Below are positions 49,625 through 60,572 of a DNA stretch of 64,000 nt, in pieces. Position 1 is the first letter of the stretch. Each line of letters begins with the position of its first letter. The notes below the pieces were generated by a model. That model was given only the letters and a program-made list of their open reading frames with translations, was not told the origin of the DNA and did no database searches. A program made the position numbers and the translations under genes. Origin of the DNA: Carettochelys insculpta (lineage: Eukaryota; Chordata; Testudines; Carettochelyidae); NCBI RefSeq assembly GCF_033958435.1, contig NC_134137.1:171753501-171817500 (forward strand), in the 5' to 3' direction.

Positions 49625-51000
49625 ATGGACCCCCAGCAGCAGCAGCAGCAGCAGCTAGAGGTCCACCCAGCCCTCCCGGCAGGCGCAGGGCTTGCCCTGG
49701 CTCATGCCATGTTGGGGGCAGCTGAGCACCTTCTTGCCCCAGGGGAGGAAATGCCCCCAGGGCAGCGGGGCTCAGCCCCTACCCCTGCAGCACCCCGCCC
49801 CACCCCCCGCCTCACACGCCGGCGGCTGTGGAGCTACCCCACCAGCACCGACTGGTGGGAGCGGCTGGTGCTTGGGGAGTGGGATGACGACCACTGGCTC
49901 AGGAACTTCAGGATGACCCGCCAGCCATTCCTGGAGCTGTGCCAGTGGCTCACCCCCGCACTCAGGCACCGGGACACTGCCATGCGGTGTGCCCTCCCTG
50001 TGGAGAAACGGGTCGGCATCGCTGTCTGGAAGCTGGCCACTCCGGACAGCTACCGATCCGTGGGCCAGCAGTTTGGTGTGGGAAAGGCCACCGTCGGGGC
50101 TGTCTTCATGGAGGTAAGAGAACCCACAGGGGGAGGCCAGGCCAGGCCAGGCCAGGCCAGGGCAGGGGGGCCAGGCCAGGGCAGGGCCATGCACACCCTG
50201 CTCACCCCTCATTGGGGCTGTCCCATGTGCTTTCTCTGCAGGTCATGCGTGCCATCAACGCCATGCTCCTGCAGAGGCTCGTGAGGCTGGGGGACCCACG
50301 TGCCACTGTCGCCGCCTTTGCCACCCTGGGCTTCCCCAACTGCTTCGGGGCTCTGGATGGGACTTACATCCCCATCCGCGCCCCGCACCACAGTGGAGGA
50401 TGATACCTCAATCGGAAGGGCTACCATTCAGTCGTCCTGCAGGCCTTGGTGGACAGCCGGGGACGGTTCCAGGACATTTACTTGGGCTGGCCTGGCAGCA
50501 CCCACGACGCCCGGGTTTTCCGGAACTCAGGCCTGTGCCACCGGCTGGAGGCGGGGACCTACATCCCCCAGCGGGAGATCCCTCTGGGGGACACCACCAT
50601 GCCCTTCTGCATCATCGCGGATGCGGCATACCCCCTCCGGCCGTGGCTCATGCGCCCCTACACGGGCCACCTCTCCGCCAGCCAGGAGCGCTTCAACGAG
50701 TGCCTGAACCGTGCGCGCCAGGTAGTGGAGCACTCATTTGGCCGCCTCGAGGGACGCTGAAGATGTCTCCTCACCTGCCTGGATGCCAGCCCCAACAACA
50801 TCCCCCAGATTGTGGGTGCCTGCTGCGCCCTGCACAACCTCGTGGAGAGCAAGGGGGAGAGCTTTCTTCAGGGCTGGGCCGCCGAGGCCGGCAGGGCACA
50901 CGTGCACCCACCTGCTGCCCCCAGTCGGCAGGTGGACCCAGAGGGGACCCGGGTCCGGGAGGCCCTGCGGGCCCACTTTGAGCAACAGGCCACGGGGTGA
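49625..51000 (+). pseudogene. Harbinger transposase (DDE_4 type), two in-frame stops
   Basis: Exon A 49625-50113 begins ATG with a poly-Gln tract and contains WWERLVLGEWDDDHWLRNF and MTRQPFLELCQWLTP, the N-terminal part of HARBI1-like proteins. A 128-nt intron (50114-50241, GTAAGA...TGCAG) follows. Exon B 50242-51000 carries the DDE fold: GALDGTYIPI with the first Asp (50356-50358), STHDARVFRN with a conserved Asp (50506-50508), IIADAAYPLRPWLMRPY with an Asp at 50620-50622, and VVEHSFGRL with the Glu at 50728-50730 (35 residues from the last Asp). TGA codons at 50401-50403 and 50758-50760 interrupt an otherwise unshifted frame of about 415 codons to the natural stop. Cut-and-paste transposition is the family role. 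Confidence 0.93.
50114..50241 (+). other. Intron of Harbinger transposase
   Basis: The intron is bounded by GTAAGA and TTTCTCTGCAG and has a length of 128 nt, phase 0. It separates ATGGAG from GTCATGCGT, and the joined protein reads FMEVMRAINAML without a gap. Near its start five tandem GGCCA units (about 50139-50163) form a low-complexity tract. Confidence 0.75.
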
Positions 51001-51441
51001 ACTCTGCCCAGGCCCCCTACTGCCTGCCCCTTCCTCCCCCACACTCCTGCCCCAACGCCCACACCATGGAGCACCCCACCGCCCCCCCCCACTTGTCCAG
51101 GAGAAAATGACAGCACGAACTTGTGGGTGAACGTAAATGGTTTTTTTGTCTTAACGAATTTTTTTTTTTTTTTAAATAAAAAAATATATATATGTGAAAC
51201 AGAAACCAAAAAGGAGGGACAACCATTCAACAAAACCAAGATGGGCACAAATAAAACAATCTACAACAACAAATCAAAGAACTGTGCGCCATCAAGCAAG
51301 AAAAACAAAAAGCAGGGAGGAGAACGGGGAGAACTATTTACAGGGGGGGGACGGGGCAAACAGGGGCAACACCCACACCACCCACCCAGTCCCCAAAGTC
51401 TGTCCAACAAGGGGGGGTGCCACGTCCCGGGCCCCTCGCCC
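51001..51441. other. Harbinger inter-gene 3' region
   Basis: The converging 3' ends of the two Harbinger genes meet here. A T-run and AAATAAAAAAATAT at about 51158-51187 supply an AATAAA for the transposase strand (51173-51180). On the minus strand ORFs are spurious. No other gene is apparent. Confidence 0.55.
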
Positions 51442-53482
51442 CTACAGCCCAGCAGTGGGCGTGCCCGGCCGGGAGCTCCGGTGGGCCTGCAGTCTGGTGC
51501 GCGGCTGGGTGGGAGCGGGCTCCACCGGAAGGTAGCGGCGCCGGCGAGTCTCGGGTGGCTCCAGGGGTCCCTCGGCGCAGTGGCCCTCGCGGGGAGGTGG
51601 TGGGGTGACAGCGGACGGCCCGGCGACGGCTGCAGGAGCGGGCATGGCGGGCGGTGGCGCAGCCGGCGCGGCATGGGGGGCCAGGTAATCAACCAGCCGG
51701 TTGATGGTCTCCATATAGGCCCCCCATGCCTCTCTGCGCCAGGCCAGCGCCTGCTCCTGCAGCCGGAGGTGCTGCTCCGACACCTCCAGCTGCCGGCGGA
51801 AGATGGCCAGCAGCTGGGGGTCCGTTGCCGCCGCCAGTAGCAGGCGCGGGGTCTGCCGTCTGGCCCTCCGCGGGGCCGGTCGTTCCTCCACCGAGGGGCT
51901 GCCCTGGAGCGAGGGTCCCGGAGGGCTCTCCGGGACAACCAAGGCCTCGCCGGCGCTCTCTTCCGGTCCTTCGGATGGTGCAGGTGCAGGACACAGGAGA
52001 GGAGGGGGAAAAGAAGAATGGAGACAGGCGTTAGTGTGGGCCCCGAGCCGTGGCCTTTGTCCCCCCCGCCCTGTGCTGCAGGTTCCCCATCCCCGACCCC
52101 GGGAGATGCTGCTGTGATGGATGGGGTTCAGGGGTCCCCCTGCCCTGCAGCCCGTCCCCTGGTGGGAGCGACTCTCACTTCAGCCCGCAGGGTCTGAGAG
52201 CAGGAGAGCTTTCTTAGGCCACAGATGCCCAGTTTCTCCCAGGAGTGACAGCACCAGCTGTCGGAAGAGACAGTCCTTCCAACCCGTCGTGGGGAGAAGA
52301 CCCCAAGGGGGGCCCGTCTGGGATGCAGCTTTCCCTCTCCTCTGGCTGGATGCCTACCAGCTCTCCCTTCCCCTAGCCTCTACCTGTGGCCCCCGCCCTC
52401 GCCCCCCAATTGCAAGCCAGCTCGGCTCCTCCCTCCTGTTTGTTCAGGGCAGAGGTGTCACCTGCCAGCTGTAGCGCCAGGATCCTCCTTTGGCCCTGGG
52501 AGCTCCTCGGCTCGGGTGGCTCATATGTAGGCTGAGTCTCCCTTTGGCACTCCCCCCACTCCATCGCATGCTGCTGCGGGGTGTCCCACCCCCTCCGCCC
52601 GGGGGCCCCTCGAGGTTCCGCTCCCCCCTGGCCCGGGGATGGGGCATGGCACTGTCATGCAGGGTGGCGGGGGGCAGGGGCTGATGGCTGCAGTGCTGTG
52701 AGGGCCATGACCCTGGTGTCCTTGGGGCCATGGCCATGTGAGCGTGTGGGGGGCCCTGGACACATCTCTGTTCCCCCCGCCCCTCAAGCCCCGGGGTGTC
52801 CACCAGAGAGGGGTACCTACCTGTGGGTCCGCTCCCACGGTCCGGAGATCCCCGGGGGTCGGAGGCCCTGCTGCTGCTCTGGGATGGCAGGAGAAGGATC
52901 TGCAGGCTGGAATCGGTGGAGGAGGAGCCCCCCTCCTCCTCCTCCTCCTCCTCCTCCTCCTCCCGCGATGTCCCGGGGATGGCCTCCGGGGGGGGCCCCC
53001 GGGGTGCGGGGCTTGCCTCCGGGGCGGACTCTGGCTGCAGGGCCTGCTCGGGCTCGTCAGCCGAGGTGTCAAGGGTGGCCGGAGGGGAGGAGGTGTGCCG
53101 GGAGCCCAGGATGTCCCTGAGCTCCCTGTAAAAGGGGCAAGTGACGGGGGCGGCCCCAGATCGGCTGGCCGCATCCCGGGCCCGGGCGTAACCCTGCCGC
53201 AGCTCCTTCACCTTACTCCGGACATGGTCCGGAGTGCGGGCAGGGTGACCCCGGGCAGCCAGGCCGTCGGCCAGCCGAGCGAACGCATCCGCGTTCCGCC
53301 TCTTGCTCCCCATTACCTGGAGCACCTCCTCCTCGCTCCAGAGCCCCAGCAGGTCCTGCATCTCGGCCTCCGTCCAAGAGGGGCCCCGCTGCCGCTTCCC
53401 AGACTGCTTGGTCCTCTGGCTGCCCTGGCTCCCGTTGGGGGGGGGTCCCCTGGGGGCGCTGGGGGGGCTGCTGGGCAGCCAT
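51442..53482 (-). pseudogene. Harbinger Myb/SANT-like partner protein (two exons)
   Basis: The first exon (about 52821-53482) encodes a MADF/Myb-like trihelix: GPSWTEAEMQDLLGLWSEEE, then ADAFARLADGLAARG, VRSKVKELRQGYARARDAAS and CPFYRELRDILG, followed by an acidic Glu-run coded by CTC repeats (52932-52963). It ends at a GTAGGT donor. The second exon (51442 to about 51968) has the coiled-coil-like LLAIFRRQLEVSEQHLRLQE and LAWRREAWGAYMETINRLVD and stops at 51442-51444. Harbinger elements normally pair a transposase with such a DNA-binding partner for nuclear import and end recognition (family knowledge). The apparent start at 53482 is out of frame by one base across a C-run at about 53437-53445, so a homopolymer indel is inferred; an in-frame start further upstream also exists (53604). 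Confidence 0.8.
52444..52820 (-). other. Harbinger Myb gene intron, GC-rich
   Basis: Between the donor at 52819-52820 and the second exon's acceptor near 51969 lies about 850 bp of GC-rich DNA. The Myb exon frame happens to stay open into it as far as 52444, but the translation loses similarity to a folded domain after the donor. Interpreted as intron. Confidence 0.55.
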
Positions 53483-53689
53483 GGCTGCTGACAGGGGCTG
53501 AGGGCTGTGCAGGCTCGCCGCCGCGTGTGCAGGCAGGAGCCTGCACGTTGCCTCAGCCTCCTGCAGTCAGGGCGGGGGAGGGGACCTTTAAGGGGCCGCT
53601 CCACGCAGCCACCAGTGAGCTGAGGGGCTGGAGAGAGCGTCTCTCAACCCCCCCAGCTGATGGCCGCCATGGAGGACCCGGCAATTTCG

Positions 53690-53908
53690 ACGTTGCGGGA
53701 CGCGGCTCGTCTACACTGTCCCTACTTCGACGTTGAACATCGAAGTAGGGCGCTATTCCTATCTCCTCATGAGGTTAGCGACTTCGACGTCTCGCCGCCT
53801 AACGTTGAAGTTAACTTCGAAATAGCGCCCGACACGTGTAGACGTGACGGGCGCTATTTCGAAGTTAGTGCCGCTACTTCGAAGTAGCGTGCACGTGTAG
53901 ACGCAGCT
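53690..53908. repeat. Harbinger right subterminal repeats
   Basis: ACACGTGTAGACG (53832) and GCACGTGTAGACGC (53891) repeat the terminal box in inverted sense; CGTCTACACT (53708) is a further copy. CTACTTCGAAGTAG (53872-53887) and TTAACTTCGAA form palindromes. The arrangement mirrors the left end. Confidence 0.7.
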
Positions 53909-53989
53909 TTACAGTCCAGGCTGAACTTGCAAGACTGTCAGCCAGAGAAAGAACAAACATCGTTTTACTTGTAAATGGATATACTGACA

Positions 53990-54066
53990 GCAAATGTACA
54001 GTACAGTAATATGTATACAGTAATACAGTATATGTATACAGTACATGTATACAGTAAATGTATATC
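53990..54066 (+). repeat. AT-rich tandem repeat, TATACAGTA unit
   Basis: ACAGTA blocks recur with ATGTATAC or ATACAGTAT spacers at least six times (ACAGTACAGTAATATG..., TATACAGTAATACAGT, TATACAGTACATG, TATACAGTAAATG). Imperfect tandem repeat just outside the Harbinger element. Confidence 0.75.
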
Positions 54067-57000
54067 CAAAAAAAGAAAAAAAGTCAAAGAGGGAGACACA
54101 GGGCCCCTTTACACCATTTGTGCAGTTACTTTTCAGGACTGGATTCCTGCTGCTCCCTGGATGGAGCACAACTGTATGTATAAGGATGCAACCTCCACTG
54201 AAGTGCAGCTGTAGAGTTGGTTTGTCCAGAGCTGGGTTGCACAGAGGTACCTACACAAACACTCTCCCTGCTGCCAGTGCAGAGGGAACGGCTGGAACAG
54301 GAGGATCTCGGCCATGATACTCCTTCACCATACTGACTGCAGATTAAAGTTTTGGCCCTTAATGGCTACCAGCAGCCACCATAAGTCAGGCAAGCACTCA
54401 GGCTGATTCAGTTTGCATCTAGGAACCAACCCTGCACACCTAATCTTGTGCCCTAACTTGATCCTACACTGCTGATGGGAGGTAGGGAAACCTAGGTTGC
54501 TAACTCATTTTGGAGGTATTAAACCCTGCACACACCAGTCATGTTTTCAAACAGAGCCTATTAGTCCTACTCTAATCTAGTGAAATTTTTCAAGTCAGCC
54601 CAGTGGCCAGTGCACTATATATTGTGTCCATTTCGAAAACTCAGAAGCCCAGCTAAGGAAGCTGTGCTGATATCACCCCAACTCTAAGCTCAGGGTGCAA
54701 AATAGTGACCTCTTCTTATTCCAACTCAAAAAGGAAACTGTCAAATGGGCATAAGAATGAAGTGTCTGGTACTTGCAGAACTAAAGGGACTATTTGAAAC
54801 AAGTTGTTAAAAGAAAAGTGGTTAACATCATGTGTCTGGTCAGCCTCAGCCGGCATTGGTTGCTATTTGTTAAATTCCTATAGTCTACTGTGCAAATACG
54901 CTCCTATCTGCTTGGACCTTGTGGCAGAGATAATTTGCACTATATGCATGCTTTGGACAGTCCTGCTGCTTCAAGCAGTTAAAGTGATGGAAAGTTGCAC
55001 TGCTGAGCAAAATTACTCTGTAGCTTTCTGATCTGCTGTCATCATTTCCTAGAGGAAAGTAACTTTTTCTGGGGGACAAGGGTATCCCCTTTGTTACACT
55101 ATGCCTATCGGGGTCTCCCTTGATTTGCCAGAAGGCCCTTTAACTCCAGGATACCTGAAAGCACAGATTTAGAATTAGATTTCATACCTCATAAGATCCA
55201 TGGGATAATCAACTCATGGCAACCATTACCCCACTAATGTTTTGTTAAATATATTGAAAGTTTGCTCAACTGTAAAAGAAAGCAAAACCATCTGTGTACA
55301 TAGTTCATCCATGTGCATGCCACCACCCTACCAAGAAATAACATTGATATTTTGGCACTAAGCAATAAAAAATATCAAGGCTGCACATTACTTGACTATT
55401 TGTTCATGTGATATATAAAGGAGCCAAGAAATCTTAGATAATAAACAATTTGTACTTAGAAAATGATTACACAACATTAGGGGGTGATGGATACGCCATG
55501 ATCAGGGCACTGTGCTAATCTTTTATCTCTGGAAGCCTAATTTGACTCCTGGTTCCTGTACTCAAGAAAGGAAAATGTGAGCCCTCTTGGCCTAATTTTC
55601 CATGGTTAAGTACAAATCCTCCTTATTTTTCTTAATTAGAAGTCTCTTCTCAATTCAGACCCAGCACTGGAATAGCAGAATACTGCAAGTCACAGTAAAA
55701 AAAAAAAAAAAACATTTGCAGAGTTGTTTGGGAAGGTTTGTAGTACAGGTCTCCAAATTATGTCTGGTTCAAGACAATGGTGCAAGTTTGTTTTTTTTTT
55801 TTTAACATAAAGCTAAATAACTTTCATAGACTCTTCTGGCACGGTGTGATTTAGTTTTGAAATGGTTTATTTTCCAGATTTATTTTTAAGGCATGGAAGT
55901 ACCTTGGTGTGCAATGTCTCTTGCCCTTTAACCCATCCCATCCTGAGGTGTAAAGTCCTTTTTCTGCAAGGACAGGCCTGGGCTAAACCCATCTGAATTT
56001 AGAAGGGCGCTACACCCATGTGGATTTTGCATGGTTTTCTTCTGGACTGATCCCTGCAGCATATTTTTTCTTCTTTAAAAATGTATTTCTCAACTTTGGA
56101 ATTGCATTATCACACACAAACCAAAATCAAATGACTCTCCAATCTCCCAGGGGGAACTGAATTTTTTGTGGAGGAAAAAAAATCAGTTATACAAATTAAT
56201 TTCTCACAAAGAGGTAGATGAGTCTCCACTGTTTTACCTTTCCTCTCACTGCCCTCAACTCTATCCACATTATTCTGATGCCTGAGATTCTCCTCTCTTG
56301 TTCCCCAAAATTATACCGAGTGGCCCAAGCGAAAGCAAGACTCTTTCAAATGCCTTTAAGGAAGACAGATGCTCTTGTGTTTATGACACATGGCAGGCAG
56401 GAAATTGGCATTTATCTCCAGCTCTGCCACAGAATTCATCAGGGAACTTAAGTCACCTATGGCCCCTTCTACACAGCAAGCCAGTATGTGAAGGTACCAC
56501 GTACCTGGTAGCCAAATATCACAGTTGCCTGCAGGCATTACTACAGCGCAGTAAAAGTCCTGCAAACAGTAGTAAGCAAAGGCACATTTCGGTGCTTTCA
56601 GTGCACAGTCACAGTGTTCACATGTGACACTGCTGCACAGCAAGCAGGATGTGCTGCAGATTCACACCTTGCCTTGCTGCACCTGCTATACACAGCCCAA
56701 ACCTCCGGCACAGAATTTCTCAGTCTGTAACTGCATACATGGAGGGATGCTGTGATATGAAAATAGACAGGCAATGCACTATTACAAATAACGTCTCAGA
56801 TCAGGGCTACCAACAAAATAAGCTCTAGCTCCCTTTCTGTGGAAGCCAGAAGTGCCTTAGACTCCTTCTGTGGAAAAGCTTCAGGCATGGAGTTCAGCAT
56901 TACAAAGAGAGCACGTTATATACATTCTGTCCACTGAACTGTCAATTGCTTCTAAAAAGGAAAGCAGCATACCGAGATTTTTTTTTTGAAAAATGCTATA

Positions 57001-58830
57001 TAAACCCCTCCAAATTAGATTTGCATTCTTACACAGGGAGTGGGGCTGTTACACCAAAGAATTAAAAAACAAAATGAACATCTCTGGAGGCCATGTGACT
57101 GATTTTTTTGGTGTGTGCATGAAGCACAATGTCATTTAGAGGTGAGTCACTTAACTGTACAGTAAATGCTCCTCACCAGGCAACACGGCAAACTATGCTT
57201 GTCGGGGGGTTAGATTAAAAATACTGCCTTGTATTCACCAGATAATAGAAAAAGCTGACTTTTCTGAGCAGTAGTCAACAATAGTCTTTTGCTTTACTGA
57301 CTGAAAATGAAAACAAAAAATGGCAAGGATAATCAGAAGAGCAGATTCATTAAGTCGATATATGACAAAATACAAGGAGAGCTAATGAGACCAAGTGTTT
57401 GGGGGGGGGGGGAAAGCGGGGGGCAAGGAGAGAAAACAGTGAGAGGGATTAGAAGAATATAGGGTGCAAAATGTCACAGTGGACTTCTTCCTCCTTACAC
57501 ATATGTAAATGACACCCACAGTGTTATCTGTCGCCTCTGGGATATGTAGCACTCCTTTACAATTTCACAAAAAGCAGCTGAATGTCATCTTTCATTCAAA
57601 CAGAAGAAGTTCAGCCATTTGCATTTCTCAACAGTGCAGCTGAATAGACTCTCATAAGATCTTTCCCTTTATGAAAAGGCAACACCCATCTTCCTCACTT
57701 AATTCTGTGCAACATTGGACTCTGGGGAAATTGCTACACCACACAAATAGTAAACTAACTAGGCAATCAGCACTCCTTTCTGCATAATAAAGACGGTGTG
57801 CCTTTGGTTATCTGTGTTTGTGTTCACACCTATGCGTGCACATCCATATGCATGCCTGGCTCAAACATCAGAAGGCAAATTAAAATAATGCAAATTATCA
57901 AAGGCAGTCTCATCCTTTTTGAGCTCCTGGGGTGGGCAGTACTTTGCCTCTTTAGCAAAAAGGGTTGCTAATTTGTTCTTCCTCCAACCATCGCCAATAG
58001 ATGCCAAAACTCCCCCTGACCCAGCCCCTTTCCCAGCTGGCAAATCTTTCCAAATGCCTCAATGACACTAATTTATTTTAATGTGCTTACCCTCCTAATA
58101 GCTTCCCTTTAACTGTCTGGGTTAAGTTAAATCTCTGAATCTTTTTAATACTTCATAACATCAATTTAATTGACTTGTTACTTCATAACAAGTCAGAAAA
58201 TTTAATTAGAATCTCCATAATTATGAATGTGTACTTAGCTACCGTAAGCAAGTCTGTGACTACCAACACTTCTGGAGTTTACAACGATTTTATCAGTTAT
58301 TTAAATCCTAAAAACATTATTGCACCACAAAGTGTGAAAGGAGTTAAAGTCAGCTCTATAGCTTTTTGACTCTAGCTATGTAAGAGCATCCTGGCACTGG
58401 TCCAAGGCAACCAGACAACTATGCAGCTTTTGGCCAGGGACAACTGTAGGTGAAAAAGTGTTCTCCGTGTTTAAGCATTCCTCAGCTACCCCAGAGGACC
58501 AATATACTTTGGCTTCCCAAATACCCCTGGGGACAGTCTTTCACCATCATGACCCTGTGCCAAAGAGTGGAACTCTTGACTCCACTGAAATCTATGGCAA
58601 AACTCTTAAGAGCTCAATGCAGCCAGAATTTCACTCAATGCTCTCTGGCATTGGCAACCTGACTTTTCCTTCCTGAAATTGGCAGGATTACATAAAGTGA
58701 GAGGGCATAGTCCAGATTTAATGAGAGCTACATTTCAGTGCTTGCTCTTGGAATTTCACTTACGGTAAGGCAGACCACATCTCTTTGTCCCAAACATCAG
58801 GCAGTGAGCTATGAGGAGGATGGGCAGCTC
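54067..58830. other. PDXK intron 2, part, no gene seen
   Basis: Intronic DNA. A GGCCCCTTCTACACAG... stretch at about 56460-56700 is MITE-like in composition but its terminal repeats do not match well. A G-run (12 bases) is at about 57400-57411. Poly-A-like and poly-T-like tracts occur at about 55697-55713 and 55791-55803. No exon is recognised. Confidence 0.45.
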
Positions 58831-58834
58831 CTCT

Positions 58835-59080
58835 CAGCTGCACCAAGCCCCGGTGAGCCGGCGCTCCCCGCCCCGCAGCCAGGGGGAAGCAGCAGCCACG
58901 GCTGCTCCCCACCCGGAGCCCTGGAGAAGCAGTGGCCCCAGGCACTCTGGCCCCACCCGCAGCCCTTGAGGGTCTAAAATACAGTACAATTCGTCCCTTT
59001 TAAAAAATAAGTCAGGATGCTTTTTTGGCATCTCAAATAAGGGACCGTCCCGCCCAATATGGGATGGTTGGTCACCCAAC
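58835..59080 (-). repeat. Interspersed repeat, GTCC family, copy 2
   Basis: On the minus strand this reads GTTGGGTGACCAACCATCCC followed by ATATTGGGC, GGGACGGTCCC, GATGCC and TTATTTTTTAAAAG, then a GC-rich body, the same order as the copy at 23092-23400. This copy preserves the GGGACGGTCCC palindrome better. It shows that the first copy is a repeat and not a gene. Confidence 0.55.
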
Positions 59081-59777
59081 TTATGGTTAGTAATTGTTGT
59101 TCTAGGAACATTCTGCACACTGCTTCAGTTAGTGTTAAAAGTAACATCCCAACTCATGCAATCTTTTCAAAGGCGGGCTTTCTCTTTTTAGAAAGCTAAG
59201 AACACTCTTTGTCCCTAGTTTATACACTCTCCTTAATGCCCTACCACCACCCTCTGTTGGTAGATTTTGTACTAAATTACACATGGCAAAGCAGACGAGA
59301 GGGCCCCTAAGGGGTGTTGCCAGCTTTCCTAATTGTTACAGTTAAGTCTCCCAATACTGGTATTTGTTTTCTAGCCCAAACAAGTAGAATTTCAACTTTA
59401 TTTTGAAAAAGTTTCTAGGTCTCATGAAAGCAGAGACAAAAATGCACCCAAAAGGCTCACAAACCAGAAAGCAACTAAGGACCTAAAATGTGTTACTCTA
59501 AACAATAACAGGCTCAGGATGTTAAATGCCTGAGGGGGGCAATACGGAATACCTATACAGAAAGAAGCCACTGATCCACTGTAGAAGTGTGACCTCTGGA
59601 AATTCCTCCATTGTCAGATAACCTGTGCTAGCGATGCAGTATGTGTGCTCTATTTCACTGCTTAATGTCTTATACTGACAGATTGCCTTACACAGTTTTA
59701 TTTTTTTCTAAATTGGCTAGCAAAAAGAAAATATCCATACACCAGTACGTAGGCAGAATGGAGTACATTACATTTAG

Positions 59778-60372
59778 GCGAGGTCTACAATTAAAACACT
59801 GCACTTGTGCTGCCATAGTGCTTTGATACAGCCACTTACCACACCCATGGCATCCAGTATGCTGTCCATTCGCCATCTGCGCCTCATTAGAGCCGCACAT
59901 GAGGAGCACCTTCTTCCCCGCCGCACACATGCTCCACTACTCGGTGGGATAAGCCTGTGGCGGTGGCAGCAGCGGAGATGACTCCTACAGCGGCTTGCTC
60001 TGGCGCACAGGACAGCTCTCACGATTCGGGGCTGGGCGGCTCCAGTGAGTCACTGGCAGTTTGTGAGGGGGCAGGTTGACTGCTAGGGTGGGTGTGCCTG
60101 GCTCGGAGGGGCGGTACCTTTTGGTGACTGTTAAATTTCTTTTTGGACAACCCTGTACTACAGAAACAGGAGGGATTCACTCACTGAAGTTGTAAATCCA
60201 CCTCCCTCAGAAGTAGGAGTTAGGTTGATGGATGAATTCTTCCCATCAATGCAGTACCATCACGCCAGGAATTAAGGTCAACTTAACTATGTCACTCCAG
60301 GATGCAGAGTTTTCACACTACTGAGAGGCATGGTTATGGTGATGCAACTTTTCAGTTTAGACTAGTCCTTAG
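59778..60372. mobile_element. GTCTACA-type MITE with nested insertion
   Basis: The left end AGGCGAGGTCTACAATTAAA and right end (reverse complement) AAGGACTAGTCTAAACTGAA are weak inverted repeats of the GGxxAGTCTACAxTxAAA type. Right-hand internal sequence (TCCACCTCCCTCAG, AGGTTGATGGATGAATTC) matches a turtle MITE I recognise from general pattern. About 330 bp of CpG-rich, unrelated sequence (about 59838-60170) interrupts it, the part that mimics an exon. Confidence 0.5.
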
Positions 60373-60572
60373 GTTTATGCCTGTGTCCAAAAGCCCATTG
60401 AATTCAATGGCCTTGGCTCAGGCCTTGAACACCATTCTTTTGTTTTGAATACAGAAGGAGAAGACCACAGAATGATTGAGCTTCTTCCCAACAGCATGCA
60501 ATCAAGCATATTGAGTGTTTGGTAGTCTTAACTCCACCAGAGAAGATGCACAATGCATATCTGTGTATTTAC

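Larger units (their letters stand above)
49265..53908. mobile_element. Complete PIF/Harbinger DNA transposon, 4.6 kb
   Basis: The termini share TACGTCTACACGTGCAC at the left and (reverse complement) TGCGTCTACACGTGCAC at the right, after 3 more bases at each edge. A 3-bp duplication, TTA, flanks it (49262-49264 and 53909-53911), as expected for the superfamily. Inside are the transposase on the plus strand and the Myb/SANT-like partner on the minus strand, converging toward 51000-51440. GC content is far above the surrounding intron. Terminal regions carry several further copies of the GTCTACACGT box and TTTCGA/TCGAAA palindromes. It lies in PDXK intron 2. Confidence 0.95.

Noticed and set aside
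51261..51938. 225-codon minus-strand frame
   Set aside because: Alternative frame of the Myb partner's second exon; the frame ending at 51442 has the coiled-coil-like sequence.
52738..53736. 332-codon plus-strand frame overlapping the Myb gene
   Set aside because: Antisense shadow in GC-rich DNA; the minus-strand frame holds the recognisable Myb-like domain.
56455..56700. MITE with GGCCCCTTCTACACAG ends
   Set aside because: The terminal sequences pair too weakly to define an element.
59774..60022. Minus-strand frames ending near 59774 suggestive of a first exon
   Set aside because: They sit in an insert between MITE halves; not similar to PDXK exon 1. Kept only as a low-priority observation.
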